NCBI GenBank assembly: GCA_023230425.1
Contig: JALNXI010000030.1
Coordinates: 1-12,130, forward strand
Source: Methanoculleus sp.
GTDB lineage: Archaea > Halobacteriota > Methanomicrobia > Methanomicrobiales > Methanoculleaceae
Length of the DNA stretch: 12,130 nt
Reading direction: 5' to 3'
Each line of letters begins with the position of its first letter. The first letter of the stretch is position 1. The position numbers and the translations under genes were made by a program. The notes beneath the pieces were generated by a model. That model saw only the letters and a list, made by a program, of their open reading frames with translations. It searched no databases and was not told where the DNA came from. Positions 12,086 through 12,130 of the stretch are shown here, piece after piece.

Positions 12086-12130
12086 GGGTCTGCAGCACCT
12101 CGTCTTCGCGGAGCATGTGGATATCGAGGC
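12075..12130 (-). CDS. pdxS: Pyridoxal 5'-phosphate synthase subunit PdxS, C-terminal end only
   Basis: The last 17 codons and TAA (12075-12077) are present: the frame reads LDIHMLREDEVLQTRGR and stops. PdxS proteins end in a short tail of this type (consensus near ERMQxRGW), and the partner subunit PdxT starts inside it. The lyase makes PLP from ribose 5-phosphate, glyceraldehyde 3-phosphate and ammonia. Identification rests on the tail and on the pdxT overlap, because the body of the gene is outside the window. Confidence 0.8.
   Translation of the reverse strand, partial: LDIHMLREDEVLQTRGR

Noticed and set aside
1..12130. Mobile element, integrase site, CRISPR array or tRNA as evidence for horizontal transfer of the island
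   Set aside because: No transposase, long terminal repeat, repeat-spacer pattern or tRNA structure is visible, and the GC-rich composition looks even apart from promoters.

Overview
The window reads as a GC-rich (roughly 60%) euryarchaeal chromosome, most likely a methanogen of the Methanomicrobiales (Methanoculleus-like). This assignment is an inference. It rests on archaeal TATA-type promoters placed about 25 nt before predicted transcription starts, short Shine-Dalgarno sites, ATGA-coupled operons with several GTG starts, a PdxS/PdxT pair, and small thioredoxins and DGC/DUF2703 proteins of a kind I associate with methanogens. No rRNA, tRNA, CRISPR, transposase or integrase was seen.

About 10.9 kb (623-11485) is one large arsenic/metalloid-handling island, arranged as three leftward operons plus a divergent rightward regulator. 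Operon 1 (10810 down to about 5272) holds a DUF318/ArsP-type permease, a small CC-motif protein, two tandem CxxC mini-thioredoxins, a DGC-DUF2703 fusion protein, a thioredoxin-type arsenate reductase ArsC, a stand-alone DGC protein, an ABC-2 exporter (ATPase and permease) and possibly a 41-aa ORF. Operon 2 (5102 to 3850) holds an ArsF-like CxxC lipoprotein and an ArsG/CcdA-like membrane protein. Operon 3 (3576 to 623) holds a 52-aa Cys-rich peptide, an ArsP-type permease, the arsenite carrier Acr3, a stand-alone DUF2703 protein and a second stand-alone DGC protein. The arsR repressor gene (11102-11485) lies on the plus strand, divergent from operon 1.

A 16-bp inverted repeat, TTCAA-N6-TTGAA, lies at or near the predicted start site of arsR and of each of the three operons, with two copies at operon 3. 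This suggests that one ArsR controls the whole island. A plausible division of labour is: ArsC reduces arsenate; the mini-thioredoxins recycle ArsC or deliver electrons; Acr3 exports arsenite; ArsP and the second permease export methyl- or organo-arsenicals; ArsF/ArsG handle aromatic arsenicals or extracytoplasmic redox. The DGC, DUF2703 and Cys-rich peptides look like thiol-rich metalloid carriers of unknown role. The fusion of DGC with DUF2703 at one locus, and their adjacency as separate genes at another, is the strongest hint of an undescribed module.

Flanks: on the left, the 5' part of a substrate-binding lipoprotein gene of an ABC importer (minus strand, running off the window), with an AT-rich promoter and a palindrome. 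On the right, pdxT and the last codons of pdxS (vitamin B6 synthesis), both on the minus strand and convergent with arsR.
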